DNA of 63,896 nt from Alphaproteobacteria bacterium bin52 (lineage in GTDB: Bacteria; Pseudomonadota; Alphaproteobacteria; Thalassobaculales; Thalassobaculaceae). The stretch lies in contig MPMT01000021.1 in the NCBI GenBank assembly GCA_002238645.1, positions 1 to 63,896 of the forward strand. The letters are read 5' to 3'. The notes beneath the pieces were generated by a model. That model saw only the letters and a program-made list of their open reading frames with translations, did no database searches and was not told where the DNA came from. Position 1 is the stretch's first letter. The number at the start of each line of letters is the position of its first letter. Below, piece after piece: positions 43,376 through 55,689 of the stretch. The translations under genes were made by a program, and so were the position numbers.

Positions 43376-45517
43376 ATGTCAGTGACAGAACACGCCGGGG
43401 CATCCGGCGACGACGCGCCGGTCCTGGAGATCAGCGGCCTGCGTCTCAGCTACTACACCCGCGCCGGCGAGATCCCGGCGGTCATGGACTTCGACCTCAC
43501 GGTCCGCAAGGGCGAGTCGGTGGGACTTGTCGGAGAGTCGGGCTGCGGCAAGTCGACGGTCGCCAACGGCATCATGCGCTACATGGGCCGGAACGGCGGC
43601 ATTGTCGGCGGCAGCATCCGGTTCAAGGGCCGGGACATGTCGGAGTTCAGCGAAGAGGAAATCCGCCGGATCCGCGGCCGCGACATCGCGATGATCTACC
43701 AGGAGCCCATGGCCTCGCTCAACCCGAGCATGACCATCGCCAGGCAGCTGACGGAAGTGCCGATGGTGCACGAGGGCGTGAGCGAGGAAGAGGCGCGCCG
43801 GCGTGCCAGGGAGATGCTCGAGGCGGTGCATATCCCGGATCCGAACCGGCTGATGGCCTCCTATCCGCACCAGGTCTCCGGCGGCCAGCAGCAGCGGGTG
43901 GTGATCGCCATGGCGCTGCTGTCCCGACCCGCACTGCTGCTGCTCGACGAGCCGACGACCGCGCTCGACGTGACCGTCGAGGCCGGGATCGTCGAACTGA
44001 TCGCCGAGCTGAGCAAGGAGGCCGGCACGTCGCTGCTGTACATTTCGCACAACCTGGGGCTGATGCTCGAGGTCTGCGACCGGATCTGCGTGATGTACTC
44101 CGGCGAGGTGGTCGAGGAGGGTCACATCGACTCGATCTTCTCCTGGCCCAAGCACCCGTACACCCACGGACTGTTCGGCTGCATTCCGCTGCCGCACGCC
44201 GACAAGAACGCCCGGCCGCTTGTGGCGATCCCGGGGCAGCTGCCGTTGCCGCACCAGAGACCGACCGGGTGCTACTTCGGGCCGCGCTGCTCGTTCTTCG
44301 AGCCCGGTCGCTGCGACGGCGATCTTGTTGCCATGGAAAGCGTGCACACCGACGATGACCCGGCGCACCGGGTCCGGTGCCTGCGCTGGAACGAGATCGA
44401 CCACGACGCGGCAGTCCGGGTCGAGGAAACCCGCGAGCCGGTCAGCGTCGGCGAGACGGTGCTCGAGGTCGACAACATGCGCAAGTACTACGAGGTCAGG
44501 GAGACGTCGCTCGCGGCCCTGGTTTCGCGCGGCTCCCCACGCCAGGTCAAGGCCAACGAACAGATCAGCTTCCGGGCCGGCGAGGGCGAGACCGTTGCGA
44601 TCGTCGGCGAGTCCGGCTGCGGCAAGTCCACCTTCGCCAAGGTGCTGATGGGGCTCGAGACCGCAACGGAAGGGGAGGTCAGGCTGGACGGCACCGACCT
44701 CGGATCGATCCCGGTCAAGCAGCGCACCCCGGAGCAGCTCGCCTCGTTGCAGATGGTGTTCCAGAACCCGAACGACACGCTCAACCCGTCGCACAGCGTC
44801 GGTGCGCAGATCGCCCGGGTGATCCGCCGCTTCGGCATCGAGTCCGAACCGGCCCGGGTCCAGCAACAGGTCTTCCGGCTCCTCGACACGGTCAAGCTGC
44901 CGCGCGACTTCGCCTCCCGCAAGCCGCGGCAGCTGTCGGGTGGCCAGAAGCAGCGGATCGGTATCGCGCGCGCCTTCGCCGGCAACCCGAAGACGGTCAT
45001 CGCCGACGAGCCCATCTCCGCTCTCGACGTGTCGGTGGCCGCGGCGGTGACCGAACTGCTGATGGACATACAGCGCGAACACCGGACCACCCTGCTGTTC
45101 ATCAGCCACGACCTTTCGGCGGTGCGCTACCTCTCGGACCGGGTCGTGGTCATGTATCTCGGCCAGATCATGGAGCGTGGCTCCACGGAAGAGGTATTCG
45201 CCCCGCCGTACCATCCCTACACCGAGGCCCTGCTGTCGGCGGTGCCGATCGCCGACCCGGAAGTGGAGAAGCGCCGGATCGTGCTCGAGGGCAACCTGCC
45301 GAGCCCGCTCGATCCGCCGAAGGGCTGTCCGTTCTCGACCCGGTGCCCGCGCCGGCTCGGCAGCATCTGCGATACAGATCCGCCACCGGTGCAGATGAAC
45401 GCCGACCGGCATGCGATCGCCTGCCACATTCCGCTCGAGGAGCTGCGCTTGGTTGAACCGGTGATCACCATCCCGGAGCGAGACGCTCTGCCGGCGGGCG
45501 AGGGAGCAACCGGATGA
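43376..45517 (+). CDS. fused DppD-DppF ABC transporter ATPase
   Basis: 713 residues holding two complete ABC-ATPase modules that most Dpp/Opp systems encode separately. Module 1 has GESGCGKSTVANGIMRYM (near 55) and VSGGQQQRVVIAMALL with LLLDEPTTALDVTVEA. Its oligopeptide-type C-terminal cysteines lie in GCYFGPRCSFFEPGRCDGD, consistent with the Fe-S-like motif of this class. Module 2 has a second GESGCGKSTFAKVLMGL (near 415), LSGGQKQRIGIARAFAG and its own Cys tail (GCPFSTRCPRRLGSICD). It powers the DppBC-type permeases upstream; the stop overlaps the enoyl-CoA hydratase start by ATGA. Confidence 0.94.
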   Translation: MSVTEHAGASGDDAPVLEISGLRLSYYTRAGEIPAVMDFDLTVRKGESVGLVGESGCGKSTVANGIMRYMGRNGGIVGGSIRFKGRDMSEFSEEEIRRIRGRDIAMIYQEPMASLNPSMTIARQLTEVPMVHEGVSEEEARRRAREMLEAVHIPDPNRLMASYPHQVSGGQQQRVVIAMALLSRPALLLLDEPTTALDVTVEAGIVELIAELSKEAGTSLLYISHNLGLMLEVCDRICVMYSGEVVEEGHIDSIFSWPKHPYTHGLFGCIPLPHADKNARPLVAIPGQLPLPHQRPTGCYFGPRCSFFEPGRCDGDLVAMESVHTDDDPAHRVRCLRWNEIDHDAAVRVEETREPVSVGETVLEVDNMRKYYEVRETSLAALVSRGSPRQVKANEQISFRAGEGETVAIVGESGCGKSTFAKVLMGLETATEGEVRLDGTDLGSIPVKQRTPEQLASLQMVFQNPNDTLNPSHSVGAQIARVIRRFGIESEPARVQQQVFRLLDTVKLPRDFASRKPRQLSGGQKQRIGIARAFAGNPKTVIADEPISALDVSVAAAVTELLMDIQREHRTTLLFISHDLSAVRYLSDRVVVMYLGQIMERGSTEEVFAPPYHPYTEALLSAVPIADPEVEKRRIVLEGNLPSPLDPPKGCPFSTRCPRRLGSICDTDPPPVQMNADRHAIACHIPLEELRLVEPVITIPERDALPAGEGATG

Positions 45518-46317
45518 CACGGCCCGAGGTTGGTCTCGAGATCGACGGACGCGGGGTGGCAACCGTCACCCTGAACCGGCCCGAGGTGAACAACGCGTAT
45601 AACGGCGACATGATTGCAGGCCTGATCGAGGCGGTCGGGCACTGTGGCGAGAACCCGGACGTCAGGGTGGTCGTGCTGCGCGGCGCCGGCAGGCATTTCC
45701 AGGCGGGAGCCGACCTGTCGTGGCTGCGCGGCATCGGACAGGAGTCGCCGGAGGAAAACCTCGCGGTGTCGCGGCGGACCGCCAGCGCCGTGCGGGGGTT
45801 GAACGACCTTGACCGGCCGACCGTGGCCCTGGTGCATGGCGGATGTTTCGGCGGCGGGACCGGGATCGTCGCGGCCTGTGACGTCGTGGTCGCGAGCGAG
45901 GACGCGATCTTCTCGATCACCGAGACCCGGTGGGGGGTGATGGCGGGCATCATCATCCCGTATCTCAATGTCGCGATGGGCGCGCGCCAGGTCCGGCGCT
46001 ACGCGCTCACCTGCGAGAGGTTCGGGGCCGCGCGTGCCCACGCGCTTGGCCTGGTGCACGAACTGTGCCCGACAGGCGGTCTGGATGCCGCCGCCGCTCC
46101 GATCATCGACGCCCTGCTGATGGCGGCGCCCGACGCGACGGTGCAGACCAAGCAGGTCACCCTGGAAGATGCCGGGCTGCTGCTCGCCGACGACCGGTTC
46201 GAGGCGCTGGTGGCGCAGCACGCTGCCAAGCGACAGAGTGCCGAGGCGATCGAGGGGCTGGCGAGCTTTGCCGAGAAACGGAAACCGGCCTGGTATCCCG
46301 GCGACGGGGACGACTGA
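45514..46317 (+). CDS. enoyl-CoA hydratase/isomerase (methylglutaconyl-CoA hydratase-like)
   Basis: 267 residues of the crotonase fold: TLNRPEVNNAYNGDMIAGL, oxyanion-hole FQAGADLSWLRGI, a second oxyanion segment VHGGCFGGGTGIVAACD, and FSITETRWGVMAGIIIPYL with the catalytic Glu region. AGADLxWLR/M and YALTCERFGAARAHALGLVH resemble the methylglutaconyl-CoA hydratase (LiuC/AtuE) branch. Overlap with the transporter ATPase places it in that operon, so it may process a CoA ester derived from the imported compound (inference). Alternatively it serves leucine or terpene breakdown. Confidence 0.87.
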   Translation: MTRPEVGLEIDGRGVATVTLNRPEVNNAYNGDMIAGLIEAVGHCGENPDVRVVVLRGAGRHFQAGADLSWLRGIGQESPEENLAVSRRTASAVRGLNDLDRPTVALVHGGCFGGGTGIVAACDVVVASEDAIFSITETRWGVMAGIIIPYLNVAMGARQVRRYALTCERFGAARAHALGLVHELCPTGGLDAAAAPIIDALLMAAPDATVQTKQVTLEDAGLLLADDRFEALVAQHAAKRQSAEAIEGLASFAEKRKPAWYPGDGDD

Positions 46318-48714
46318 GACGGACACCAACGTCCTCGGGCGCTGGTTTGCCGCCCGGGGCTGGACGGCGCATCCGCACCAGCTGGCCATGCTCGCCGCCG
46401 CCAGGGCCGGGAAATCGGCCCTGCTCCTGGCGCCGACCGGCGGTGGGAAGACGCTGGGCGGTTTCCTCGGCTCGATCGCGGAACTGGCCGGCTCCGCGGG
46501 TACCGGGCTGCATACGCTCTACGTCTCGCCCCTGCGCGCGCTGACCCAGGACGTGCACCGGAACCTGCTGGCCCCGATCTCGGAGATGGGTCTCGCGATC
46601 ACCGCCGAAACCCGGACTGGGGATACACCGCAGTCAAAACGGCGACGCCAGCGGATGCGCCCGCCCGACATCCTGCTCACCACGCCCGAGAGCCTGGCGC
46701 TGCTGCTGTCCTACCGGGACGCGGCGCACATGTTTGCGACACTGCGCTCGGTGATCATCGACGAGCTGCACGCCCTGGTCCCCAACAGGCGGGGTGAACT
46801 GCTGGCACTGGGTCTGGCTCGACTGGGCGGCCTTGCGCCCGGACTGCGCCGGGTCGGACTGTCGGCTACCGTGTCCTGCCCCGGGGACATGGAGGCCTGG
46901 CTTTCGGGCGGTGGCGATGTCGAGCGCATCCATGTTGCCGATACCGCAAGGCCCCGGATCTCGATCTCGACCTGCGGTACGAGGCTGCCATGGTCCGGCC
47001 ACATGGGGACCCATGCCGCCGTCGAGATTCTCGACGCGATCCGGGCCCACCGGACCACGCTGGTGTTCGTCAATACCCGGGCCCAGGCCGAACTGCTGTT
47101 CCAGGCCCTGTGGCGCATCAACCACGAGACCCTGGAGATCGGCCTTCACCACGGTTCGCTCGCGGTCGAGCAGCGCCGCCGCGTCGAGTCGGCGCTGGCC
47201 GACGGCGCCCTGCGGGCCGTGGTCGCGACCTCGACGCTCGATCTCGGCGTCGACTGGGCCGCCGTCGACCTCGTGGTCCAGGTCGGTGCTCCGAAGGGGG
47301 TGTCCCGGCTGCTGCAGCGGATCGGGCGCTCCAATCACCGGCTGGACCGGCCCAGCCGCGCCATCCTGGTTCCGTCGAACCGCTTCGAGGTGCTCGAATG
47401 CGAGGCGGCGGTCCAGGCGGTCGACCGCGACCAGCGCGACGGTGACCGTCCGGGCCCGGGCGGACTCGACGTGCTGGCGCAGCACCTGCTCGGGGTTGCC
47501 TGCGCCGGCGGCGTGCGCCCGGACGATCTCTACCGCGAGGTGAGGACGGCGGCGCCGTACCGCACGCTTTCGCGGTCGGGCTTCGACCGGGTCCTCGCCT
47601 TTGTCGAGACCGGCGGCTACGCGCTCGGGGTCTATGACCGATTCCGCCGCGTGGTGCGCGATCATGCCGGCTGCCTCGCGGTTGCGAGCCCGGCGGTGGC
47701 GCGCAGCTATCGGCTTAATGTCGGGACCATCGTCGAGACCCCGATGCTCAGGGTCCGCATGCGCCGGGGCCGGATTCTCGGCGAGATCGAGGAACACTTC
47801 GTGCAGTCCCTGGTGCCAGGGGACACTTTCGTCTTCTCCGGCCGGCTGCTGCGTTACGAGGGACTTCGCGACGTCACCGTGGTGGTGAGCCCGGGAGGCG
47901 GACGCGAGCCGAAAGTGCCGGCCTATGCCGGTGGCCGCCTGCCGCTGACGACCCACCTGGCCGACGGGGTGCGGACGCTGCTGGAGGACAGGGCGGCGCA
48001 TGCCGGCATGGCGGCACCGGTGGCGGAGTGGCTCGAGGCCCAGAGCCGGGTCTCGGTCCTGCCCCGGCGCGACCGGCTGCTGGTGGAGATCTTCCCGCGT
48101 GGCGACCGGTTCTACCTGGTCGCATACTGTTTCGAGGGCCGCAATGCGCACCAGACCCTCGGCATGCTGCTGACCCGGCGCATGGAACGCGCCGGGCTCG
48201 ACCCGCTCGGTTTTGTGGCCACCGACTACGTGATTGCGGTGTGGAGCCTCAAGCCGGCCGGGGATGTCGGGTCCCTGCTCGACCGGGACATGCTCGGCGA
48301 CGACCTCGAGGAGTGGATGGCGGAGTCGAGCCTGTTGCGCCGGACCTTCCGCACCGTGGCGGTGATCGCGGGGCTGATCGAGCGTCGTCTGCCGGGCCAG
48401 GAGAAGACCGGACGGCAGGTCACCTTCAGCTCTGACCTGATCTACGACGTGCTCCAGCGTCACGAGCCGGACCATGTCCTGCTGGAGGCGACGCGCACGG
48501 TCGCCGCGCGGGGACTGACCGACATCGCCCGTCTCGGCGACATGCTGGCCCGGGCTGCCGGGCGCATCGAGGTCAGGCGCCTCGACCGGGTCTCGCCGCT
48601 CGCCGTACCGGTGCTGCTCGAGATCGGACGTGAACGGGTGGCGGGCAGCGCGCTCGAGTCCCAGCTCGAGGAGGCAGCCGAAGACCTGGTCTCGAGCGCG
48701 ATGGCGCCTGTACG

Positions 48715-48718
<4 letters not shown>
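46268..48718 (+). CDS. ligase-associated DEXH-box helicase (Lhr-like)
   Basis: About 816 residues. Helicase motifs are HPHQLAMLAAARAGKSALLL, LAPTGGGKTLGGFL (Walker A), VIIDELHALV (DELH), VGLSATV, the RecA2 block VFVNTRAQAELLF, VVATSTLDLGVDW and LLQRIGRSNHR. A long C-terminal Lhr-type region follows, including RIGRERVAGSA-like end text. It belongs to the ligase-associated DNA damage response group, which in complete loci joins a DNA ligase, an exonuclease and PdeM. Only PdeM is present here, overlapping by GTGA. The conserved part starts near 46320 with no ATG nearby, so I propose TTG 46268; ATG 46169, GTG 46238 and ATG 46388 are possible. Confidence 0.9.
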
Positions 48719-50882
<2,164 letters not shown>

Positions 50883-50929
50883 TCAGATGCTGTCAGCCGC
50901 GCGTGGTCTATGGCCGGGCGCGGTGCTTG

Positions 50930-51547
50930 TCAAGAAATTGACGCCCGGTACGCGTGGCGCCGGTAGTCCTCGCGCAGCAGTGCGAACAGGATATGGTCCT
51001 GCCAGGACCCGTTGATCCTGAGATAGCGCCGGGCCAGTCCCTCGCGGCGAAACCCGCAACGGCGCAGCACGCCCTGACTGGCGGCGTTGCTGGGCAGGCA
51101 CGCCGCCTCGATCCGGTGCAGGTCAAGCGCGTCGAAGGCAAAGCCGCTTGCGCCGAGCACCGCCTCGCTCATGTAGCCCCGGCGCGCGTGGCGTTCGCCG
51201 ACCCAGTAGCCGAAGGAGCAGCTCTGGGCAACGCCGCGTCGCACGTTGGAGATCGACAGCCCGCCGACGATGGCGTCGTCCGAGCGGCGGAACAGGAAGA
51301 AGGTGTACCCCTGGTCGCGGTTCCATTCATCGGCATAGCGCGACAGCCGGCGCCGGAAGGCGGACCGCGACAGCGCGTCGGAGGTCCACGCCGGTTCCCA
51401 CGGGACCAGGAAGTCGCGGCTTTCCTCGCGCAGGTCCGCCCAGTCCGCCCAGTCGGCCCGGGCCGGTGGCCTGAGGTAGATCCGGTCCAGGACCAGCGTC
51501 GGCTCGACCCTGGCGGGGGGAAACAGTGTGAGGACCACGGAACGCAC
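50930..51547 (-). CDS. GNAT-family N-acetyltransferase (RimJ/RimL-like)
   Basis: 205 residues: LRPPARADWADWADLREES at the start of the fold, GGLSISNVRRGVAQSCSFGYWV, the acetyl-CoA-binding HARRGYMSEAVLGASGFAFD (loop GERHARRGYM with R-x-x-G), and HRIEAACLPSNAASQGVLRR with CGFRREGLARRYLRI. It modifies protein N-termini or a small amine. It lies 100 bases after the M16 peptidase gene, an adjacency common in alphaproteobacteria (thrC, M16, GNAT). The start codon is GTG at 51547. Confidence 0.92.
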   Translation of the reverse strand: MRSVVLTLFPPARVEPTLVLDRIYLRPPARADWADWADLREESRDFLVPWEPAWTSDALSRSAFRRRLSRYADEWNRDQGYTFFLFRRSDDAIVGGLSISNVRRGVAQSCSFGYWVGERHARRGYMSEAVLGASGFAFDALDLHRIEAACLPSNAASQGVLRRCGFRREGLARRYLRINGSWQDHILFALLREDYRRHAYRASIS

Positions 51548-51648
51548 CCATGCCTGAGGCTGTCATGCCATCTTGCCCGGACCTGCGCGGCCGGTGCAAC
51601 AGCCTGGTCGACAGGGGCGCGGCGCGCCTCAGGTGCGGATCCGGTCCG

Positions 51649-52920
51649 TCAGGCAAGCCGCGCGCACAGCCGGTCCCAGGGCTCGAGTGTGCCGACCGGC
51701 CCGACGGCGGCCAGGGTCGGTGTCGAGGAAAGCAGCCGGCGGCAGATGTCCTGGACCGCGTCCCCGTCGACCTGCTCGAAGCGCTCGATGATCTCGTCGA
51801 CCCCGATCACGCGTTCGAAGGCGTGCAGGTTGCCGGCCAGGGCCTCGCAGCGGCTCGAGGTGCTTTCGCGCGACATCAGCACTCCGGCCCGGATCTGGGA
51901 GCGGGCGCGGCCCACCTCGGTCTGCAGCGCATCGTCCGGGGACTCGCCGGCGAGCTTGACCAGTTCGTCGCAGACCGCGGGCACCAGGTCACCGACCAGG
52001 TCGGGAGCCGTGGCGGCATGGATCCCGAACAGGCCGGTATCGCGCCAGGCGATCGCGAAGCTGTGGATCGAGTAGGCGAGGCCGCGGCGTTCACGGATCT
52101 CCTGGAACAGTCGCGACGACATGCTTCCGCCCAGCAGGCGGGAAAACACCTGCTGCGCCGGCAGGGTCGGGTCCCGGACCGGCACCGCCTCGAAGCCCAG
52201 CATCAGGTGGACCTGCTGCAGGTCCCGGTCGCTGCGGGCATCGCCGCCGGCGTAGCGCGCCGGTTCGACCGGGCGGTTGTCGCGCCCGGAGAGCCCGTCG
52301 AAGGCCGTGGCAACCTCGTCCTCGAGCCGGTCGTGGTCGATGTTTCCGGCGGCCGCGAACACCAGCCGGTCGGCGCCGTAGTGTGCGTCGAGGAAACCGG
52401 TGATGGTCTCGCGCGGCATGGACCGGACGATCTCGGGCAAGCCCAGGATCGGCCGGCCGAGCGGCTGGTCAGGCAGTGCCGTTCCGGCCAGCAGTTCGAA
52501 AACCACGTCGTCCGGCGTATCGCTCGCCTCGCCGATCTCCTGCAGGATCACCGATCGCTCCCGGGCGAGTTCCTCTTCGCTGAAGGTGGAGTTGCACAGG
52601 ATGTCGCCGATCACGTCGACCGCGAGCGTGGCATCGTCCTTCAGCACCCGGGCGTAGTATGCGGTCTGCTCGTGGGTGGTGTAGGCGTCGAGCCGTCCGC
52701 CCACCGCCTCGATCTGCTCGGCGATGTCGAAGGCCGAGCGTGACGCCGTTCCCTTGAACGCCATGTGCTCGAGCATGTGGGCAACGCCGTTGATGTCGGC
52801 GGTTTCATTCCGGCTTCCCGCCCCGAACCAGGCGCCGAGGGTTGCGCTCTCGACGGTGGGAATGTGCTCGGTGACCAGCCGCACCCCGCCCGGCAGATCG
52901 GTCAGCCGCGGTCCGCTCAC
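51649..52920 (-). CDS. M16-family (pitrilysin) zinc peptidase
   Basis: 423 residues. The inverted zinc motif HMLEH (His48-Glu51-His52) sits in GVAHMLEHMAFKGTASRSA, with a distal Glu region SEEELARERSVILQEIGE. The C-terminal inactive half includes GGSMSSRLFQEIRERRGLAYS. This is the single-chain ancestor-like relative of mitochondrial processing peptidase. GTG 52920 overlaps the thrC stop as GTGA and the reading frame upstream is spurious. It degrades peptides in the cytosol or periplasm; no signal peptide is evident, so cytosolic is likelier. Confidence 0.92.
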   Translation of the reverse strand: MSGPRLTDLPGGVRLVTEHIPTVESATLGAWFGAGSRNETADINGVAHMLEHMAFKGTASRSAFDIAEQIEAVGGRLDAYTTHEQTAYYARVLKDDATLAVDVIGDILCNSTFSEEELARERSVILQEIGEASDTPDDVVFELLAGTALPDQPLGRPILGLPEIVRSMPRETITGFLDAHYGADRLVFAAAGNIDHDRLEDEVATAFDGLSGRDNRPVEPARYAGGDARSDRDLQQVHLMLGFEAVPVRDPTLPAQQVFSRLLGGSMSSRLFQEIRERRGLAYSIHSFAIAWRDTGLFGIHAATAPDLVGDLVPAVCDELVKLAGESPDDALQTEVGRARSQIRAGVLMSRESTSSRCEALAGNLHAFERVIGVDEIIERFEQVDGDAVQDICRRLLSSTPTLAAVGPVGTLEPWDRLCARLA

Positions 52921-54335
52921 GGCCGGTCCGGCGTGCGGCTGTGCGCCGCGATGAAATCGGCAACCGTGCGGTAGTCGTCTGGCAGCATCGTCAGGTGCTC
53001 CTCGAGTTCGCCGAGGCGGGCGATCCGCCCGGGCGGTTCCGGGACATGGCCGACGGCACGCGACACGGCATCGGGAAACTTGGCCGGATGCGCGGTCGCA
53101 AGGCAGACCACCGGCACCCCGTCGGCCAGCGCACCGCGCCGCCGCGCCCGGACCGCCGCCTCGACACCGACGGCGCTGTGCGGGTCGATGAGCACCGAGG
53201 TCTCCCGGTGCACGCGGGCGATGCGTGCGACAGTGTCGTCGTCTGTGACGGCCTCGGCGTCGAACAGCACGGCCGACTGGCGGTGCATGTCCCCGGTGAC
53301 CTCGAAGACGCCCTCGGTCCTGAGCCCGGTCAGCATGGCGCCGGTACGCGCACCGTTGCGCCCGGCGAGGTCGAACAGCAGTCGTTCGAAGTTGCTCGAG
53401 ACCTGGATATCCATGCTCGGACTCAGCGTCGATTGCACACCGGCGATCTGCATCCTCCCGGAGGCGAAGAACCGCGCCAGGATATCGTTGGCGTTGGTCG
53501 CGACCACGAGGCGGTCGACCGGCAGTCCGAGGGCGGCCGCGGCGTAGGCCGAGTAGACATTTCCGAAATTGCCCGACGGCACCGCGAAAGCAACCCGGCG
53601 GTCCGGGGCCCCCAGCGCGAGCGCGGCCCGGAAGTAGTAGACGATCTGTGGCAGCAGGCGGACCAGGTTGATGGAATTGACCGCCGACAGGTGCAGGCGA
53701 TCGCGCAGCGCCAGGTCGTTGAACAGGGCCTTCACCATGTCCTGGCAGGTGTCGAAGGTGCCGTCGAGGGAGATTGCGTGGACGTTGACCGCGTCCACCG
53801 TCGTCATCTGAAGTTGTTGCACCGGGGAGACCCGGCCGCGGGGGAACAGGATGAAGATGTCGATGGCCTCGCGGTCGCGGCACGCCTCGATCGCCGCCGA
53901 ACCGGTATCGCCGGAGGTGGCGCCGACGATGGTGATCCGCTCGCCCCGGGCGCGGAGAACCCTGTCGAACAGCCGCCCGAGCACCTGCAGCGCATAGTCC
54001 TTGAAGGCAAGGGTGGGGCCGTGGAACAGTTCCATCAGCCAGGTGTTCCCGTCGAGCTGCACCAGCGGTGCGACCTGCGGATCCGTGAACCCGGCGTAGG
54101 CGTCCTCCAGGACGCCGGCGAGGCCGTCGCCGCAGGTGGTGCCGGCGGCGAACGGCGCCATGATTCGCGCCGCGAGTTCCGGGTAGGACAGGTCGCGCAT
54201 GGCGCGGATGTCGTCGGTGGAGAACCGTGGCCAGGCGGCGGGAACATAGAGACCGCCGTCGCGGGCGAGCCCGGTGAGCAGCACATCGTCAAGACCGAGT
54301 TCCGGCGCGTCACCGCGCGTGCTGATGTAGCGCAC
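52917..54335 (-). CDS. thrC: threonine synthase
   Basis: 472 residues of the long bacterial/fungal-type enzyme: N-terminal YISTRGDAPELGLDDVLLTG, the PLP Lys in GPTLAFKDYALQVLGR (near 111), VGATSGDTGSAAIEA (phosphate loop), and VAFAVPSGNFGNVYSAYAA. It converts O-phosphohomoserine to threonine. GTG 54335 has a GGAGC site upstream and starts the conserved N-terminus; the frame to 54416 is longer without support. It is followed by the M16 peptidase and GNAT genes, the conserved alphaproteobacterial order. Upstream begins the mobile island. Confidence 0.94.
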   Translation of the reverse strand: MRYISTRGDAPELGLDDVLLTGLARDGGLYVPAAWPRFSTDDIRAMRDLSYPELAARIMAPFAAGTTCGDGLAGVLEDAYAGFTDPQVAPLVQLDGNTWLMELFHGPTLAFKDYALQVLGRLFDRVLRARGERITIVGATSGDTGSAAIEACRDREAIDIFILFPRGRVSPVQQLQMTTVDAVNVHAISLDGTFDTCQDMVKALFNDLALRDRLHLSAVNSINLVRLLPQIVYYFRAALALGAPDRRVAFAVPSGNFGNVYSAYAAAALGLPVDRLVVATNANDILARFFASGRMQIAGVQSTLSPSMDIQVSSNFERLLFDLAGRNGARTGAMLTGLRTEGVFEVTGDMHRQSAVLFDAEAVTDDDTVARIARVHRETSVLIDPHSAVGVEAAVRARRRGALADGVPVVCLATAHPAKFPDAVSRAVGHVPEPPGRIARLGELEEHLTMLPDDYRTVADFIAAHSRTPDRP

Positions 54336-54874
54336 CGATTGCTCCGCTCGCGCCAGGGGCCGGAACCCTAGCCACGGCAGGGCCGGGTTGCAACACCCGG
54401 CACCCGTCCCAAACATCCCCGATCGCCTTCACGGGTCACCGGGTATCGTCCGCCCTCCTTGCCATGCAGCAGCGCCAGTGCGTCACAGCCAGTCGAACCA
54501 CGGATGTCCCCGCCATCTCGCGACAGCGTCAATCCGGGTGACCTTGCGATACGGCTCCCCGGAACAAACCGGAGAAATTTTCCATCACCGTCTGACAACG
54601 CACTGTAATATATCAATAAATGGAGCTCTTGTTAAGGTTGAGAAGTGCAAAACGCGAAATCGGTCATCAAACCGAAAGCGATTTTTCTTGCAAATTCTGA
54701 CTGTGCTTCAACCGCCCTTGGCGCCGTTTGGCGAAAGCGGCCAGACAGTCGTATCTGTTCGGCCGAGCCGTGGGCGCAACCCGGCCCGCGAGTGAGATCT
54801 GCAAAATCCGGCCGCACTTGACCGTGAATCTTGAGGTTAGTGACGCTCGCAGAGCGTGCCTAGCCTGATTGAGT
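54336..54874. other. low-content gap at the left edge of the island
   Basis: About 540 bases with no supported gene. The part near 54560-54670 is markedly AT-rich against the neighbours. From about 54667 the minus strand keeps the open frame of the adjoining transposase fragment (ending QNLQEKSLSV), but this section does not match the other copy of the element, so it may derive from a second element. Confidence 0.45.
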
Positions 54875-54969
54875 CTCATGCCGTTCGCCTGCCGTTCGAG
54901 ACGGGAAAGCGCCTTCGGCCTCTCCTCGCCCCTGCCGGGGCGACCAGGCCGGCGCTTCGGCACCTCGAC
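54875..54969 (-). repeat. 95-bp direct repeat, left copy
   Basis: Matches 57530-57624 base for base with about four mismatches and no gaps. It encodes the same linker and ERQANGM segment of the transposase in both fragments, so the two half-elements overlap by just this stretch. Confidence 0.88.
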
Positions 54970-55458
54970 CTTCGGCTTCGCAACCGCCGCTTCCCGACCC
55001 CCGATGGCCGTCGAGTCCCGTGACACATGGCCGATGAGCGCATCACCGAGCACATCGACCACCAGGGCCTCGTGCATCCTCTCCGCAGGAAGCGAGGCCG
55101 AAAACTCCGCAACCGTCCGCGAAAACTTCGCCTCGCTCGGGATATCCCCGAGGCGCGACCAGCCGCACAACCGCCGCAACGCCGGGTCCGCCCCGAACCT
55201 GTCGATCAAATGCCGCGTCGTCGGAAGGTCCCACACGGCCTTGGCCGGAAACGCCCGCGCAAGAGCGCGGCGGTCCTCCGGAGGACGATCCGGACCGCTC
55301 CCCGGCGTGCCGAGAAAGCCCTCCACACCGACAAGATCAAGCGCCGCCACAAAACGACGGTGCGTCCCGAGCAGAGGACCCACCTCCTCCGTCAACGCGG
55401 GGAACAGCTCTCCTCGAAACCGACGCCAGAAATCCGATAGCTTCGTGCCAAGGTTCAT
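54875..55458 (-). pseudogene. N-terminal half of a DDE (IS5-type) transposase
   Basis: From ATG 55458 the frame reads MNLGTKLSDFWRRFRGELFP, then LRRLCGWSRLGDIPSEAKFS, HVSRDSTAIGGRE and a basic Lys/Arg-rich linker KRRPGRPGRGEERPKALSRL. This is the first half of an IS5/IS1182-like transposase: the DUF772 domain and the first catalytic Asp (SRDSTA). Homology to the second copy at 57.5 kb stops near 54875, after ERQANGMRLN, and the DDE remainder is absent. The open frame runs on to 54667 with unrelated sequence. Confidence 0.8.
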
Positions 55459-55581
55459 CGGGGTCGCCTTCCCGGTAGCTTGCGGCTGTTGCAAACCCAA
55501 GATTCTGCAAGGCGACCCCGGAACCGGAACCAGCTCCCTCAAAATCAAGTCATATCAGCGGAAATCCCGTCCGTTCGACGG

Positions 55582-55596
55582 TTCTGCAAGAGGCTC
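55582..55596 (-). repeat. terminal inverted repeat of the left insertion sequence
   Basis: Read on the minus strand from 55596: GAGCCTCTTGCAGAA, leading into the transposase 5' region. The same 15 bases start the right element at 56785 in the opposite orientation. The GAGCCT-TTGCA form is typical of IS5-type ends. Confidence 0.8.
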
Positions 55597-55689
55597 AATA
55601 CTACTGAAAGTATTGGTGTCATTGAAAATTCACCGGGCTTATGCAAGGTTCACGGACTCAGCACTATCGCGATTTGAGGAGTTTTTGCG

